64,000 bases of DNA from [Eubacterium] eligens ATCC 27750. GTDB taxonomy: Bacteria > Bacillota > Clostridia > Lachnospirales > Lachnospiraceae. This document shows, one piece after another, positions 44,391-53,471 of the stretch (within the stretch, counting starts at the first letter, position 1; every line of letters starts with the position of its first letter). The translations under genes and the position numbers were made by a program. The notes beneath the pieces are model-generated. The model was given only the letters and a program-made list of their open reading frames with translations, was not told where the DNA came from and searched no databases. The stretch spans positions 310,001 through 374,000 of the forward strand of contig NC_012780.1 in assembly GCF_000146185.1 (NCBI RefSeq), written 5' to 3'.

Positions 44391-45791
44391 TCATAAAGGT
44401 GTAAGTTCTGACATTTTACTGCATGCAATTCTGAAGTTTTCTATCTTCATATCAGAATAGCTGATAACAAAGCTGTGGCTGTATTCATCAGTATTATTAT
44501 GATAGTACTCAGATAACGCATTTATATGGATGCCTTCTGCCTCAAGTTTTCTTTTTACCTCATTATCAGAAAGTAATGTATTAAGTTCAAGAATAAAATG
44601 CAGTCCTGAATCAGCCTCTCTTACTCTTCCAACACATTTGAACGGCTCCTCTTTAAGTACCGAAAGAACAGCCTCTCTCTGTTTCGTATAATACAGCCTC
44701 ATTCTGTTTAAATGTTTCTCAAAATATCCTTCTTCTATGAATGCAGCAAGTGCATACTGCTCGAAATTAGATACAGTACATGCATAAAAATCAAGTTTTT
44801 CCTGATATGTTGCTGCAAGGTGTGGTGGCAGAACCATATAACTGATTCGGATTGTCGGTGTCAGTGTTCTTGAAAATGTATTCATATATATAACCTTTTC
44901 GCTTATATCTATGCTTTTCATAGTCGGAATTGTCTTTCCTGTCATACGGAATTCTGAATCATAATCATCTTCTATTATATATCTGTCCGGCTTTTCATTA
45001 GCCCATGCAAGCAGTTCAAATCGCCGGCTTACCGGCATTGTTATACCTGTCGGATAATGATGTGTAGGACTTATATGAACAATATCTGCCATACATTCTC
45101 TTACCGCTTCCGGTTTCATTCCTTCATCATCCATACCGGCATAACAGAATTTAACATTATTACTTGCATATATCCTGGCAATCTTAGAATATCCCGGATC
45201 TTCAACACAATACACTTTATCTCTTCCCAAAAGCTGTATAAGAAGACTATACATATATTCCGTTCCGGCGCCAATGATTATCTGTCCGGGTGTTACTTTC
45301 ATATCACGAAATGAAGCCAGATGCATAGCAATCGCTTTTCTTAACTCCCATGTTCCTTCTCCCGGAGAAATTTTCATAAGATCATCCTGCCTGTCTGTTA
45401 TAACACGTCTCATAAGCTTAGCCCATGTTGCAAATGGAAAGCTTCCAGGATCTGTCCTGTTTGATGATAAATCTGATTTATATCCAGTCTTCTTCTTTGC
45501 GGTTATTTCAGGAACTTCATATTTTACCGGCTTTATCCTTGCAACACCTGAAATATCTGATACATAATAGCCCTTCTTTGGAACAGAATATATATATCCT
45601 TCACTCATAAGCTGTCCATATGAATTCTCTACTGTTATGGTGCTTATTCCAAGATTGACAGCAAGCGTTCTCTTTGAAGGAAGATGTTCACCCTTAACAA
45701 GTCTGCCTTCTATTATATCTTTTTTGATACATTTGTATAAATATTCATATATTGATTCTTTTCCAATGTTTTCAAACGAGTATGTCAACAT
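44391..45791 (-). CDS. MocR/GabR-type regulator with Arg at the PLP-lysine position
   Basis: This 466-residue protein has an N-terminal GntR winged helix (about 10-75: LPSKRTLAVNLGISTITVENSYGQL in pieces) and a C-terminal fold-type I aminotransferase-like domain. The PLP-site Asp region is present (EDDYDSEF). The usual Lys of the Schiff base, in F-S-K-T-L, is Arg here (MNTFSRTLTP; codon AGA on the minus strand). Family knowledge: MocR proteins sense PLP or amino acids; PdxR and GabR are examples. There is no divergent target gene; the flanking genes are EAL and MATE, on the same strand. Confidence 0.87.
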   Translation of the reverse strand: MLTYSFENIGKESIYEYLYKCIKKDIIEGRLVKGEHLPSKRTLAVNLGISTITVENSYGQLMSEGYIYSVPKKGYYVSDISGVARIKPVKYEVPEITAKKKTGYKSDLSSNRTDPGSFPFATWAKLMRRVITDRQDDLMKISPGEGTWELRKAIAMHLASFRDMKVTPGQIIIGAGTEYMYSLLIQLLGRDKVYCVEDPGYSKIARIYASNNVKFCYAGMDDEGMKPEAVRECMADIVHISPTHHYPTGITMPVSRRFELLAWANEKPDRYIIEDDYDSEFRMTGKTIPTMKSIDISEKVIYMNTFSRTLTPTIRISYMVLPPHLAATYQEKLDFYACTVSNFEQYALAAFIEEGYFEKHLNRMRLYYTKQREAVLSVLKEEPFKCVGRVREADSGLHFILELNTLLSDNEVKRKLEAEGIHINALSEYYHNNTDEYSHSFVISYSDMKIENFRIACSKMSELTPL

Positions 45792-45885
45792 AATCTGACC
45801 TTATTTCTTTTTCAGAAATCTCCTTTTATATTAATGTCAGTTATTATAACATGCCTGATGAAATGTAGCAAATATTCTACAAATA

Positions 45886-47235
45886 TTATATATATTTCTT
45901 ATCTTTTCTGTTACACAAGATATAGAATACCACATTTAATACAATTCCAAAAATAGTTGCTACAGGAGCAGCCATACCAATCTTAGTAAGGCTCGCATCA
46001 GGCTGTATACTCATATAATACGCAAATGGCAGACGGACAAGCAGTGTCTGTGTAAGGCCCTGAATCATTACCCATACCGTCTTGTCATGACCATTAAAAT
46101 ATCCAATCATACTGAATAATATCGCAGTAACAATCGTCTCTAATGCAAATCCCTTAAGGTAATCATATCCATTCTGGATAACAGCCTCATCAGTTGTAAA
46201 TATTGCTGTGAGAAGGTCACCCTTAAACATCACAAACAGGAATACTATACAGCCTATCACAAGTCCAACACCAATACCGGCAAACATCGTCTTCTTTGCT
46301 CTCTTTTCATTGCCTGCACCGACATTCTGTGAAACAAATGACGCCATTGACTGCATAAGTGAGCTTGGTATGAGCATTGCAAAATTAACTATTTTACATG
46401 CAACACCATATCCTGACGATGCCTGTAATCCCAGTCTGTTAACGAATGCGCATAAAGCAAGGAATGAAATCTGTGTAAGAAATTCCTGTAATGCAAGTGG
46501 AAGTCCGACCTTTAATGCTCTCCTGCAATGCCTGTTAATTGAGAAATCTTTCTTAGTTATCTTAAACGGAAGTTTTCTCTTAAAAAGTAATACAAGTGCA
46601 AATACAACACTTACCGCCTGTGCTGCGACTGTCGCAATAGCAGCTCCGGCAGCATTCATGTTAAACCCTGCAACAAGAACAAGATCCCCCACAATATTAA
46701 TAACACATGCAACTGCAACGAATATAAGAGGTGATTTGCTGTCTCCAAGTCCCCTGAATATTGCTGAAAGAAGATTATATGCAACTATAAAGAATATTCC
46801 TGAGCCACATATTTTTACATATACAGATGTAAGACCTACTGCTTCTTTCGGTGCCTGCATTATAACTGCAATCTGTCTTGAAAAAATAATCATAACAACG
46901 AAAAGCACCACTGAAATCATTGTAAACACAACAATAGCTCCGCCTATCAGAGCGCCTATCTGCTCCGGTCTTTTCTCACCAATATATCTTGCAATAAGCA
47001 CTGTAACCCCCATTGCAAACTGTGTTATAACAAATGTAACTAAATTAAGTACCTGGCTTCCTGTCGATACTGCTGAAAGGCCTTCAGTAGTTCCAAATCT
47101 TCCAACAACAAGCAAGTCAACTGCACCATATGCTGCCTGTAATATTAACGCCCCAAGTATTGGCATCATAAAAGGAATCAGCTTCCCTAATATTCTTCCC
47201 TGTGTAAAATCTGATTTTGAATTATTCAATGTCAA
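45886..47235 (-). CDS. MATE efflux transporter, translationally coupled to MarR regulator
   Basis: This protein of about 449 residues has twelve helices and a typical start (TQGRILGKLIPFMMPILGAL, VDLLVVGRFGTTEGLSAVS). The gene has no ATG at its head: TTG at 47235 or TTG at 47229 follows ggaaag. The open frame overlaps the MarR stop codon (47222) by up to 14 bp, indicating translational coupling. It is probably controlled by that MarR protein. Substrate unknown; drugs or host-derived aromatic acids are usual for MarR-MATE pairs. Confidence 0.88.
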   Translation of the reverse strand: MTLNNSKSDFTQGRILGKLIPFMMPILGALILQAAYGAVDLLVVGRFGTTEGLSAVSTGSQVLNLVTFVITQFAMGVTVLIARYIGEKRPEQIGALIGGAIVVFTMISVVLFVVMIIFSRQIAVIMQAPKEAVGLTSVYVKICGSGIFFIVAYNLLSAIFRGLGDSKSPLIFVAVACVINIVGDLVLVAGFNMNAAGAAIATVAAQAVSVVFALVLLFKRKLPFKITKKDFSINRHCRRALKVGLPLALQEFLTQISFLALCAFVNRLGLQASSGYGVACKIVNFAMLIPSSLMQSMASFVSQNVGAGNEKRAKKTMFAGIGVGLVIGCIVFLFVMFKGDLLTAIFTTDEAVIQNGYDYLKGFALETIVTAILFSMIGYFNGHDKTVWVMIQGLTQTLLVRLPFAYYMSIQPDASLTKIGMAAPVATIFGIVLNVVFYILCNRKDKKYI

Positions 47236-47671
47236 CTTTCCTTTCGCTCATCACCTTGTAGAATTTTTTAATAGTTTCGATCATAGAATCAGCCTCTTCA
47301 TCACTAATATCCGTAAGATATTTGCTAAGCCGGCTGTAATAGTCAGCATCATATTTCTTAGACAACTCTTCGCCCTTATCTGTAACCGTAATATAAGTTA
47401 TCCTTGCATCTTCCTGTGAAGTAGTCTTCTTAAGATATCCCTTAGCTTCCATTTCCTTGACAGTACGGGTAACACCTGGTCTTGGCAGATTAAGCCAGTC
47501 ACTGATGTCCGAAACCTTGACACAGTCATTTCTCTCTAACAGATGATGAATCACATCAATATACTGGATATAAGCAGGTGCAACCCCATCTGGCAGCTCC
47601 GGCAGCAGTTCCCTAATCCTTTTAGCCAGGTAACAGGCATCCAGCATTCTCTTAATCTTGTCTGGTTTCAT
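47222..47671 (-). CDS. MarR family transcriptional regulator
   Basis: This 149-residue winged-helix protein has its recognition helix region at VSDISDWLNLPRPGVTRTVKEMEAKG (shown in part, about 52-78) and the wing at EDARITYITVTDKGEEL. It lies directly upstream of, and overlaps, the MATE gene. A 19-bp palindrome about 50 bp upstream (47722-47740) is a natural autoregulatory operator. The ligand cannot be predicted. Confidence 0.9.
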   Translation of the reverse strand: MKPDKIKRMLDACYLAKRIRELLPELPDGVAPAYIQYIDVIHHLLERNDCVKVSDISDWLNLPRPGVTRTVKEMEAKGYLKKTTSQEDARITYITVTDKGEELSKKYDADYYSRLSKYLTDISDEEADSMIETIKKFYKVMSERKVDIE

Positions 47672-47721
47672 AATACATTCGTCTCCTTAAGCTATATAAT
47701 TATAGAATTGATTATCTTTGT

Positions 47722-47740
47722 TAATTATCATAGGTAATTA
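47722..47740. promoter_or_regulatory. Candidate MarR operator
   Basis: TAATTA-N7-TAATTA is a palindrome (TAATTATCATAGGTAATTA) 51 bp upstream of marR, in an AT-rich promoter region. Length and position suit MarR family binding. Confidence 0.5.
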
Positions 47741-47915
47741 TATATGCATATTCTTGTGGCGTCAACATGATTTCTATATAGAGATTCCTGCTTATCATTG
47801 TGAAATAAGCTTAATTTTGCTTATAACCTCTTGGTTTATGCCTCTTTTATTTTCATGCGGATTCTTTTATGTGATTTTTATTTTCGTATAGATTTATTCA
47901 TGTGGAATTGCCGTT

Positions 47916-48029
47916 CCTATATATATCATTTTTCATAAGCATATATAGGTACTTTTTCACTCATTCCAATAATTTCCAACAAAAAAACACCTATAAATCC
48001 GCCGATAATACGACTACCTATAGGTATCA
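47916..48029. repeat. Dispersed TATAGGT repeat region, copy B
   Basis: CCTATATA (47916-47923) and TATATAGG (47942-47949) have 8-bp arms and an 18-bp spacer, the same layout as 15925-15958. ACCTATAA (47988-47995) and the segment 48008-48029 match copy A at 16082-16121. The region is followed by a small hairpin, GTTCCCC-GAAG-GGGAAC (about 48047-48063). The space 47741-48226 has no credible gene. Confidence 0.65.
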
Positions 48030-48084
48030 CATCAAGGAAGCGATGTTCCCCGAAGGGGAACAAGCCCACACTCAGGCAGGCCTG

Positions 48085-48223
48085 TTTTATGGTGTGTTGC
48101 AGCTTCAGACCGTTGGAAGTGCGCCGGCACTTAGTGAACGCACTCCCGAAGGGAGCAGTGAACTTAGTACCGCTGCGCACTTCCACGAGCGGGAGCGTGT
48201 CTGAAGTGCAATACACCATAAAA
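48085..48223. repeat. 139-bp palindrome abutting the exporter operon
   Basis: The outer arms TTTTATGGTGT (48085-48095) and ACACCATAAAA (48213-48223) are exact. Inner blocks pair as GGAAGTGCGC with GCGCACTTCC and as CACTTAGTGAAC with its near-complement GTGAACTTAGTA. The apex is CTCCC-GAAG-GGAG. It is more GC-rich than its surroundings. It ends three bases from the TAA of the ABC permease, so transcription of that operon would carry it as a 3' hairpin. Confidence 0.85.
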
Positions 48224-48226
48224 CCC

Positions 48227-50533
48227 TTACTCTACATTTTTCAAAGCATCCGTCTTAGGAATCTTAGAAATCTTCACAAGCTGAAGCACAGCAACAACTG
48301 CATAGCACACAATTCCAAGAATAACCATCTCAACAAAACAGCTTCTTCTTACCATATAAGGAATATATCCAGTCATCGAAGTGTACAGATATGATGAAAA
48401 TGCCCATTTAAGCAAAGCATTTACTATAGGTACAGAAACAACCAGTGATATAACTACCATAATCGAAGTTGCAACTATATACAGTCCGCCAATCTCTCCA
48501 TTCTTAAAGCCAAGAATCTTAGTCATAGAAATTGACTGTGCATTCTTTTCAATAATCTGTTTAGATAACAGATACATAAGAAGCACGAACATTATAATTC
48601 CAAAATACTTCAGTATATACATCATCTCGCCCATTGAAACCTTCATCTGGTTAGACACTTTGATAAGGTCTTCATATGTAACTATTGAAGCAACATATTT
48701 ATCATCAATATCTGTGAGCTTCTTGTCTGTGAAGTATCCAGTGAAGTAATCATCAGCCTTGTCAAATGTATCAATAAAGTTTTTTCTTGTCATGAATACT
48801 GCAAGTGCAGCGTCATATTTATAGCTTCCTGCAATTGTGAATTCGTACTCTTCATCGGAATAAGGATCCTTCAATTTAAATGTATCACCTTTTTTAAGTC
48901 CGTATTTGACCATTACACCATTAGATACAAGTATCTCATCATCCTTGATATCCACATCAACATACCTGCTGTTATCCTGAATACCATATATCATAATATC
49001 ATCTGTCATGTATTTTTCATCAGTTGTATCAAGCGATGTCACACAGTACTTTTCTGCACCAGAAACATCAGTTTCCGCCTGACTTTTTAACACATACTGA
49101 TAATCACATATCTGTGACTTCTTAACAACATCAGCATAATCATCAATAAGCGGTTCAAACATGATGCTGAATACAACAAGTGCACCTGCAATCAGTATTC
49201 CTAAGAACAATGTCAGATAATTAGGTATATTCTGGAACATTATCCTTAATCTGAATCTTGTCATGAAAGGAAGCTTGTGGCTTAACTTTATAAGCTTCTT
49301 TCTCTTTCTGTTAGTAAGCTCATGTCTTAAGAATTTAAGAGGAGAAAGCCGGAGCTTCTTTTCAAGCACAATAAGATTAACAACAAAAATAATAATAATT
49401 GGAACAACTGTCGTATCAACAAATGCTTCTGCATTAAGCAGTGTCGTGTAAGTACACAGGCTGTAGCTGTTATAATATACATTTACAAAAAACTTTTCCA
49501 GAAGAGTGTAGCCAAGTATATTACCAACAACAGCAGCAACCAGTGTTACAACAACAGGAAGGACCATGTAATGTCTTACAATCTCACTTCTCTTATAACC
49601 TGATGCGCGAAGAGTTCCGATAACCCCTGCCTCCTGACTGATTGTGTTAGATGTTGTAACAGCGAATACAAATGCAATTACAACCACTACAATATAGTCA
49701 AAAAGCATAATTGTTGCCTTATCTGACCCCATATCATCTCCTGTAAAATTAATAGCCTTGTTAGTGTATCTTGGAAGATAATCAGAAACACTGATAATAT
49801 CCGTATTACCACTCATTATAAGCTTTGTATCATATTCTTTGATAATATCGCCAAGATTTTCAAGAAAATCTTCAGAAGCCTCTTTTTCAGCCTTATCTCC
49901 TGTAACCTCTTTGTTATATTTCCATGCATAATTATATTTGACATGATTACTTGAAACATTTTCAAAGCCCTTATCAGTCATAACAGCAATAGAAAAATTA
50001 GTTGCGTCAAACATCATATCTGAATTATTTTCGAAAAGGCAGCTGTAATCAGGAACTGCAACAAAACCGGTAACCTTTAATTCCTTTCCTGCGAGCTTAA
50101 TTGTGTCGCCTATCTTAATCTTCGCATTCTGTGCATACATACGGTCAAGTGCTATTTCATTATCGGCAGCAGGCATTTCGCCTTCCATAACGCACTCAAG
50201 ATTAACCTCTGTCCTGTCTTTATACACTCTGATTGTATCACCGCTGTCAGCCTCATCTTCCTCAAAATATCTTAAGTCGTAAAGCTTGCTGTCAGTCTTA
50301 TTCTCAATATCTTTTATAAGAGAACCGTCAGGCTCTTTATCTAATGCAAAATGTCCATCTTCAAGATTATATTTTTCAAAGCCCTCATCATATGAGTGCT
50401 TAACACTGTTGTCTGCTACAAGGAATCCGCTTACTAACGAAATCATCATAACCATAAATAAGAATATAACAAGATATTTACCAAAGTCATGCTTTAATTC
50501 TCTTGGCAGACGCTTATTTAAAGGATTTCTCAT
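48227..50533 (-). CDS. FtsX/MacB-type ABC exporter permease
   Basis: This protein of about 768 residues has a helix near the N-terminus, a large extracytoplasmic domain (about 50-270), three helices, a second extracytoplasmic part, and three more helices at the end. FtsX motifs surround TTSNTISQEAGVIGTLRASG and AQSISMTKILGFKNGEIG. The ATG at 50533 with agaggag is preferred; an in-frame ATG at 50554 lies inside the ATPase gene. With the ATPase just upstream it forms an exporter of the lipoprotein/peptide/bacteriocin-resistance kind. The 3' end meets a 139-bp palindrome. Confidence 0.88.
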   Translation of the reverse strand: MRNPLNKRLPRELKHDFGKYLVIFLFMVMMISLVSGFLVADNSVKHSYDEGFEKYNLEDGHFALDKEPDGSLIKDIENKTDSKLYDLRYFEEDEADSGDTIRVYKDRTEVNLECVMEGEMPAADNEIALDRMYAQNAKIKIGDTIKLAGKELKVTGFVAVPDYSCLFENNSDMMFDATNFSIAVMTDKGFENVSSNHVKYNYAWKYNKEVTGDKAEKEASEDFLENLGDIIKEYDTKLIMSGNTDIISVSDYLPRYTNKAINFTGDDMGSDKATIMLFDYIVVVVIAFVFAVTTSNTISQEAGVIGTLRASGYKRSEIVRHYMVLPVVVTLVAAVVGNILGYTLLEKFFVNVYYNSYSLCTYTTLLNAEAFVDTTVVPIIIIFVVNLIVLEKKLRLSPLKFLRHELTNRKRKKLIKLSHKLPFMTRFRLRIMFQNIPNYLTLFLGILIAGALVVFSIMFEPLIDDYADVVKKSQICDYQYVLKSQAETDVSGAEKYCVTSLDTTDEKYMTDDIMIYGIQDNSRYVDVDIKDDEILVSNGVMVKYGLKKGDTFKLKDPYSDEEYEFTIAGSYKYDAALAVFMTRKNFIDTFDKADDYFTGYFTDKKLTDIDDKYVASIVTYEDLIKVSNQMKVSMGEMMYILKYFGIIMFVLLMYLLSKQIIEKNAQSISMTKILGFKNGEIGGLYIVATSIMVVISLVVSVPIVNALLKWAFSSYLYTSMTGYIPYMVRRSCFVEMVILGIVCYAVVAVLQLVKISKIPKTDALKNVE

Positions 50534-50547
50534 ACTTAACTCCTCTC

Positions 50548-51246
50548 TTACCATTCAAGGTCTGCTGCTGCAATCTTATTATCATTAACATAGTTCTTAC
50601 GGATTCTGCCATCTCTTAATGTAATAACCCTATCTGCCATATTTTTTATAGCGTCATTATGTGTAACTATTATTATAGTATTACCGTACTTCTTATTAAC
50701 GTCTTCAATAAGCTTTAATATATCCTTAGATGTGTTGTAATCAAGTGCTCCTGTAGGCTCATCACACAACAGGATATCCGGATTTTTTATAATAGCTCTT
50801 CCAATTGAAGTTCTCTGCTGCTGACCGCCTGATAACTGGTTAGGCTTCTTATCAGCGTGATCTGAAAGTCCTAATGTATTAAGAATCTCATCTGTATCAA
50901 GTGCCTTGTCACTTAAGTAAGCACCAACCTCAATATTCTCTCTTACAGTAAGGTTAGGTATAAGATTATACATCTGAAAAACATATCCGAGATGCTTTCT
51001 TCTGTACTGTGTAAGACGCTTCTCATTCATATCAGCTGTCTTTTCGCCATCTATTGATATGTAACCTTCGTCTGCATCATCAATACCACCAATTATATTA
51101 AGCAGTGTTGACTTACCAGAACCTGATGGACCAAGTAATACAACGATTTCCCCTTTATTAACTTCTATGTCAATACCATTCAGTACTTCCACCCGGCTCT
51201 CGCCTTCTCCATAATGCTTTTTGATTCCCTTAATCTCTAAAAACAT
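50548..51246 (-). CDS. ABC transporter ATPase (MacB/LolD-like)
   Basis: This 232-residue ATPase has Walker A GPSGSGKST (about 38), signature LSGGQQQRTSIGRA (about 140), Walker B ILLCDEPTGALD, and switch His in IIIVTHN. This wording is typical of the MacB/LolD/SalX family, whose ATPases work with FtsX-like permeases; one is encoded immediately downstream. The ribosome site is ggaggt. A 22-bp perfect palindrome at its transcription start suggests repression by a TetR-type protein that is not encoded nearby. Confidence 0.92.
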   Translation of the reverse strand: MFLEIKGIKKHYGEGESRVEVLNGIDIEVNKGEIVVLLGPSGSGKSTLLNIIGGIDDADEGYISIDGEKTADMNEKRLTQYRRKHLGYVFQMYNLIPNLTVRENIEVGAYLSDKALDTDEILNTLGLSDHADKKPNQLSGGQQQRTSIGRAIIKNPDILLCDEPTGALDYNTSKDILKLIEDVNKKYGNTIIIVTHNDAIKNMADRVITLRDGRIRKNYVNDNKIAAADLEW

Positions 51247-51280
51247 ATATACCTCCTTCGTGTACGCCCTCTTATATTAT

Positions 51281-51302
51281 TATATGAACACTTGTTCATA
51301 TA
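51281..51302. promoter_or_regulatory. TetR-type operator
   Basis: Perfect 10-bp arms TATATGAACA and TGTTCATATA surround CT. The site sits at the predicted transcription start of the exporter operon. GAACA/TGTTC palindromes of this size are typical of TetR/AcrR binding. Confidence 0.7.
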
Positions 51303-51305
51303 TTC

Positions 51306-51336
51306 ATTATATTAGCACTTATTAATTTTGTGTCAA
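51306..51336 (-). promoter_or_regulatory. Promoter of the exporter operon
   Basis: TTGACA (51336-51331) and TATAAT (51311-51306) are 19 bp apart; AATATA at 17 bp is an alternative -10. The TetR-type palindrome begins directly after it. Confidence 0.6.
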
Positions 51337-51364
51337 TATATAAAAATTCATCATTAACAGGCAC

Positions 51365-51409
51365 AAAAAAAGTAAGCATTGGTTAGAATGCCCTAACCAC
51401 GCTTACTTT
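51365..51409 (-). terminator. Terminator after the C_GCAxxG gene
   Basis: AGTAAGC-GGTTAG pairs with CTAACC-GCTTACT, with a seven-T run on the minus strand. Confidence 0.85.
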
Positions 51410-51474
51410 ATCACATTTTACTATATAATTCACCACTTCTTATTGATAAAAGTTATCAATAGTTTCGCAGCATT

Positions 51475-51870
51475 TTATTTATCTTTATCAGTCAGCTCAT
51501 CAATAAGCCTTATTGATTCCATAATCATACTGTCACAATGTGCCTTTTTTTCGCCACCCTTTAAAGCATTATCTCTTAAAAGGTCTGCACAGTTAGTCAT
51601 TCCATCGTGATTATCCCTGATAGTTCTCTGAAATGTACCAACAGCAGCCGGACTGCTTACTCCTAATGCTCCAAGCACCATAAGTCCTCCGGTAATTGCG
51701 CCACATGTACCACCACATTTCATACCACCGCCGAAATTACATCCAAGGCATTCTGCCTGTGTCTCACTCAATCCCAGATCATCAGCATAAGCCATCATAA
51801 TAGTTTCTGCACAGTTATAACATTTTTCAGGTGAACGGAGTTCTTTAGCTTTTTCTATATGTCTGTTCAT
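51475..51870 (-). CDS. C_GCAxxG_C_C family protein
   Basis: This 131-residue cysteine-rich protein has the family layout: CYNCAETIMMAY, CLGCNFGGGMKCGGTCGAITGG, and later single cysteines near positions 98 and 115. Family knowledge: these small proteins are common in anaerobes and are thought to bind a redox or metal centre; the role is not established. It lies 31 bp downstream of a MATE gene on the same strand. The pairing may be functional or only positional. Confidence 0.85.
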   Translation of the reverse strand: MNRHIEKAKELRSPEKCYNCAETIMMAYADDLGLSETQAECLGCNFGGGMKCGGTCGAITGGLMVLGALGVSSPAAVGTFQRTIRDNHDGMTNCADLLRDNALKGGEKKAHCDSMIMESIRLIDELTDKDK

Positions 51871-51901
51871 ATCTTATCCTCATCTTTCTGAATTATATCC
51901 G

Positions 51902-53263
51902 TTACTGTTCCATAAATGCGAACTTCTTCTTTCTTACCCTGATAAAGAAGAATACACTTAACGCGACTGAAGCAAGCTCTGCAATAGGCCATGCCCACCA
52001 TACAAGATTAACATTCCCTGTTTTCGAAAAAATATAAGCACATGGCACAAGGAATATAATCTGTCTTACAAATGATACAAGCATGCTGTATATGCTGCTT
52101 CCAAGTGCCTGAAAGAACGAACTGCATATAATACATATTCCTGCAAATATAAAACTTATTGATATAGTCCTTAAAGCAGGAACTCCCATTCGTATCATAT
52201 CTGACGATGCACTGAATATTGACAGCATTGGAACCGGGAATATCTGAACTGCAATCATAAAAAGTATCATTATTATCTCTGCATACATTACTGCAAGCTT
52301 AAGTGTCTGTATAACTCTGTCTTCTCTCTTGGCCCCATAATTAAAAGCTATTATAGGAACCATTCCACTGTTCATACCAAATATTGGCATAAATGCAAAG
52401 CTCTGCAACTTAAAATACACACCAAATACAGCAACCGCTGTTGATGTGAATACAACCAGAATCTTATTCATGCAGAATGTCATAACAGAACCAATTGCCA
52501 TCATAATAACTGATGGAATTCCTATGAACAAGATATTGCAAATTCTTTTTCCTGATGGTCTGAATCCCTTAAAAGTAATATGTATCTCTTTATTAACCTT
52601 AATATTAAATATCACTGCCATAACGGCTGCAACAATCTGGCCCGCAACCGTAGCTACTGCTGCACCTACAATACCAAGCTTTGGTGCACCAAACAGACCA
52701 AATATAAGTATCGGGTCAACAATAATATTAATTATTGCACCTGTACCCTGTGTAATCATGCTGTAAAATGTTCTTCCTGTAGCCTGTAATAACCTCTCAA
52801 ATATCATCTGGAACAGACAACCAAAGCTGACTATAAGAATAACTGAAAGATAATCATAACCATAGTCAGCTATCACTTCATTAGCACCCTGAATAACAAA
52901 AAACTCTCTGGCAAAGAAAAGCCCTATGGCAAGAAATATTATATAGCTGCAAGCCGTTATGAATATACCCTGCACAGCCATCTTATCAGCTTCTTCATGC
53001 CTTCCTTCTCCTAATGCCCTTGAAAGCAGCGCATTAGTACCTACACCCACGCCACCTGCAACACCAATCATAAGATTCTGCATTGGAAATGCCATTGAAA
53101 CCGCTGTAAGCGCTTCCTCACTTATTCTTGCAACAAATATACTGTCAACAATATTATACAGTGCCTGTACAAGCATTGATATCATCATTGGCAGAGCCAT
53201 ATTAATAAGCAGCTTATTAACAGGCATTGTACCCATTTTATTTTCTTTCATTGTATTACTCAT
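51902..53263 (-). CDS. MATE family efflux transporter
   Basis: This protein of about 453 residues has twelve helices and the usual start (MPVNKLLINMALPMMISMLV, ALYNIVDSIFVARISEEALT). The ATG at 53263 follows aaggggga; a longer frame to 53293 lies within the small YolD-like gene. Its start codon overlaps the stop of that gene in the sequence ATGAGTAA, so translation is coupled. The gene therefore belongs to the DNA-polymerase cassette transcript, an unexpected context for an exporter. Confidence 0.9.
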   Translation of the reverse strand: MSNTMKENKMGTMPVNKLLINMALPMMISMLVQALYNIVDSIFVARISEEALTAVSMAFPMQNLMIGVAGGVGVGTNALLSRALGEGRHEEADKMAVQGIFITACSYIIFLAIGLFFAREFFVIQGANEVIADYGYDYLSVILIVSFGCLFQMIFERLLQATGRTFYSMITQGTGAIINIIVDPILIFGLFGAPKLGIVGAAVATVAGQIVAAVMAVIFNIKVNKEIHITFKGFRPSGKRICNILFIGIPSVIMMAIGSVMTFCMNKILVVFTSTAVAVFGVYFKLQSFAFMPIFGMNSGMVPIIAFNYGAKREDRVIQTLKLAVMYAEIIMILFMIAVQIFPVPMLSIFSASSDMIRMGVPALRTISISFIFAGICIICSSFFQALGSSIYSMLVSFVRQIIFLVPCAYIFSKTGNVNLVWWAWPIAELASVALSVFFFIRVRKKKFAFMEQ

Positions 53264-53468
53264 AAAATTCTTCCCCCTTATTCTCCTCGTCAAAATATTC
53301 GTATTCTTTCATATTATCTTTGGTTTTATTCTGCTCGTCAATAGCATTGCCAAGCCCCTTTAATGCTGAGAAAGGAAGGAATATCTTAGCCCTGCTTTCC
53401 ATATCCATTCTTGGTCTTTTACTCGGCACCGGCCATTTCATATTGATTATATCATCATATTTTCCCAT
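53256..53468 (-). CDS. YolD-like small protein
   Basis: This 70-residue protein has the YolD-like core: MGKYDDIINMKWPVPSKRPRM, then MESRAKIFLPFSALKG. In other Firmicutes the same pattern (YDDII...P..P.M...DRA..F.PFAAL.G) is encoded next to Y-family polymerases, as in the yolD-uvrX cassette. Here it starts 3 bp after the polymerase stop and overlaps the following MATE start. The acidic tail (EYEYFDEENKGEEFYE) is not part of the family core. It is probably an accessory to the polymerase in DNA-damage tolerance. Confidence 0.8.
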   Translation of the reverse strand: MGKYDDIINMKWPVPSKRPRMDMESRAKIFLPFSALKGLGNAIDEQNKTKDNMKEYEYFDEENKGEEFYE

Positions 53469-53471
53469 AAG

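Noticed and set aside
46208-47419. A 403-codon open frame on the plus strand
   Set aside because: It is antisense to the MATE and MarR genes, has no ribosome site and reads as low-complexity Thr/Ile/Pro sequence.
47902-48219. Open frames of about 97-101 codons on both strands near the 139-bp palindrome
   Set aside because: They are created by the GC-richer inverted repeat and have no start signals.
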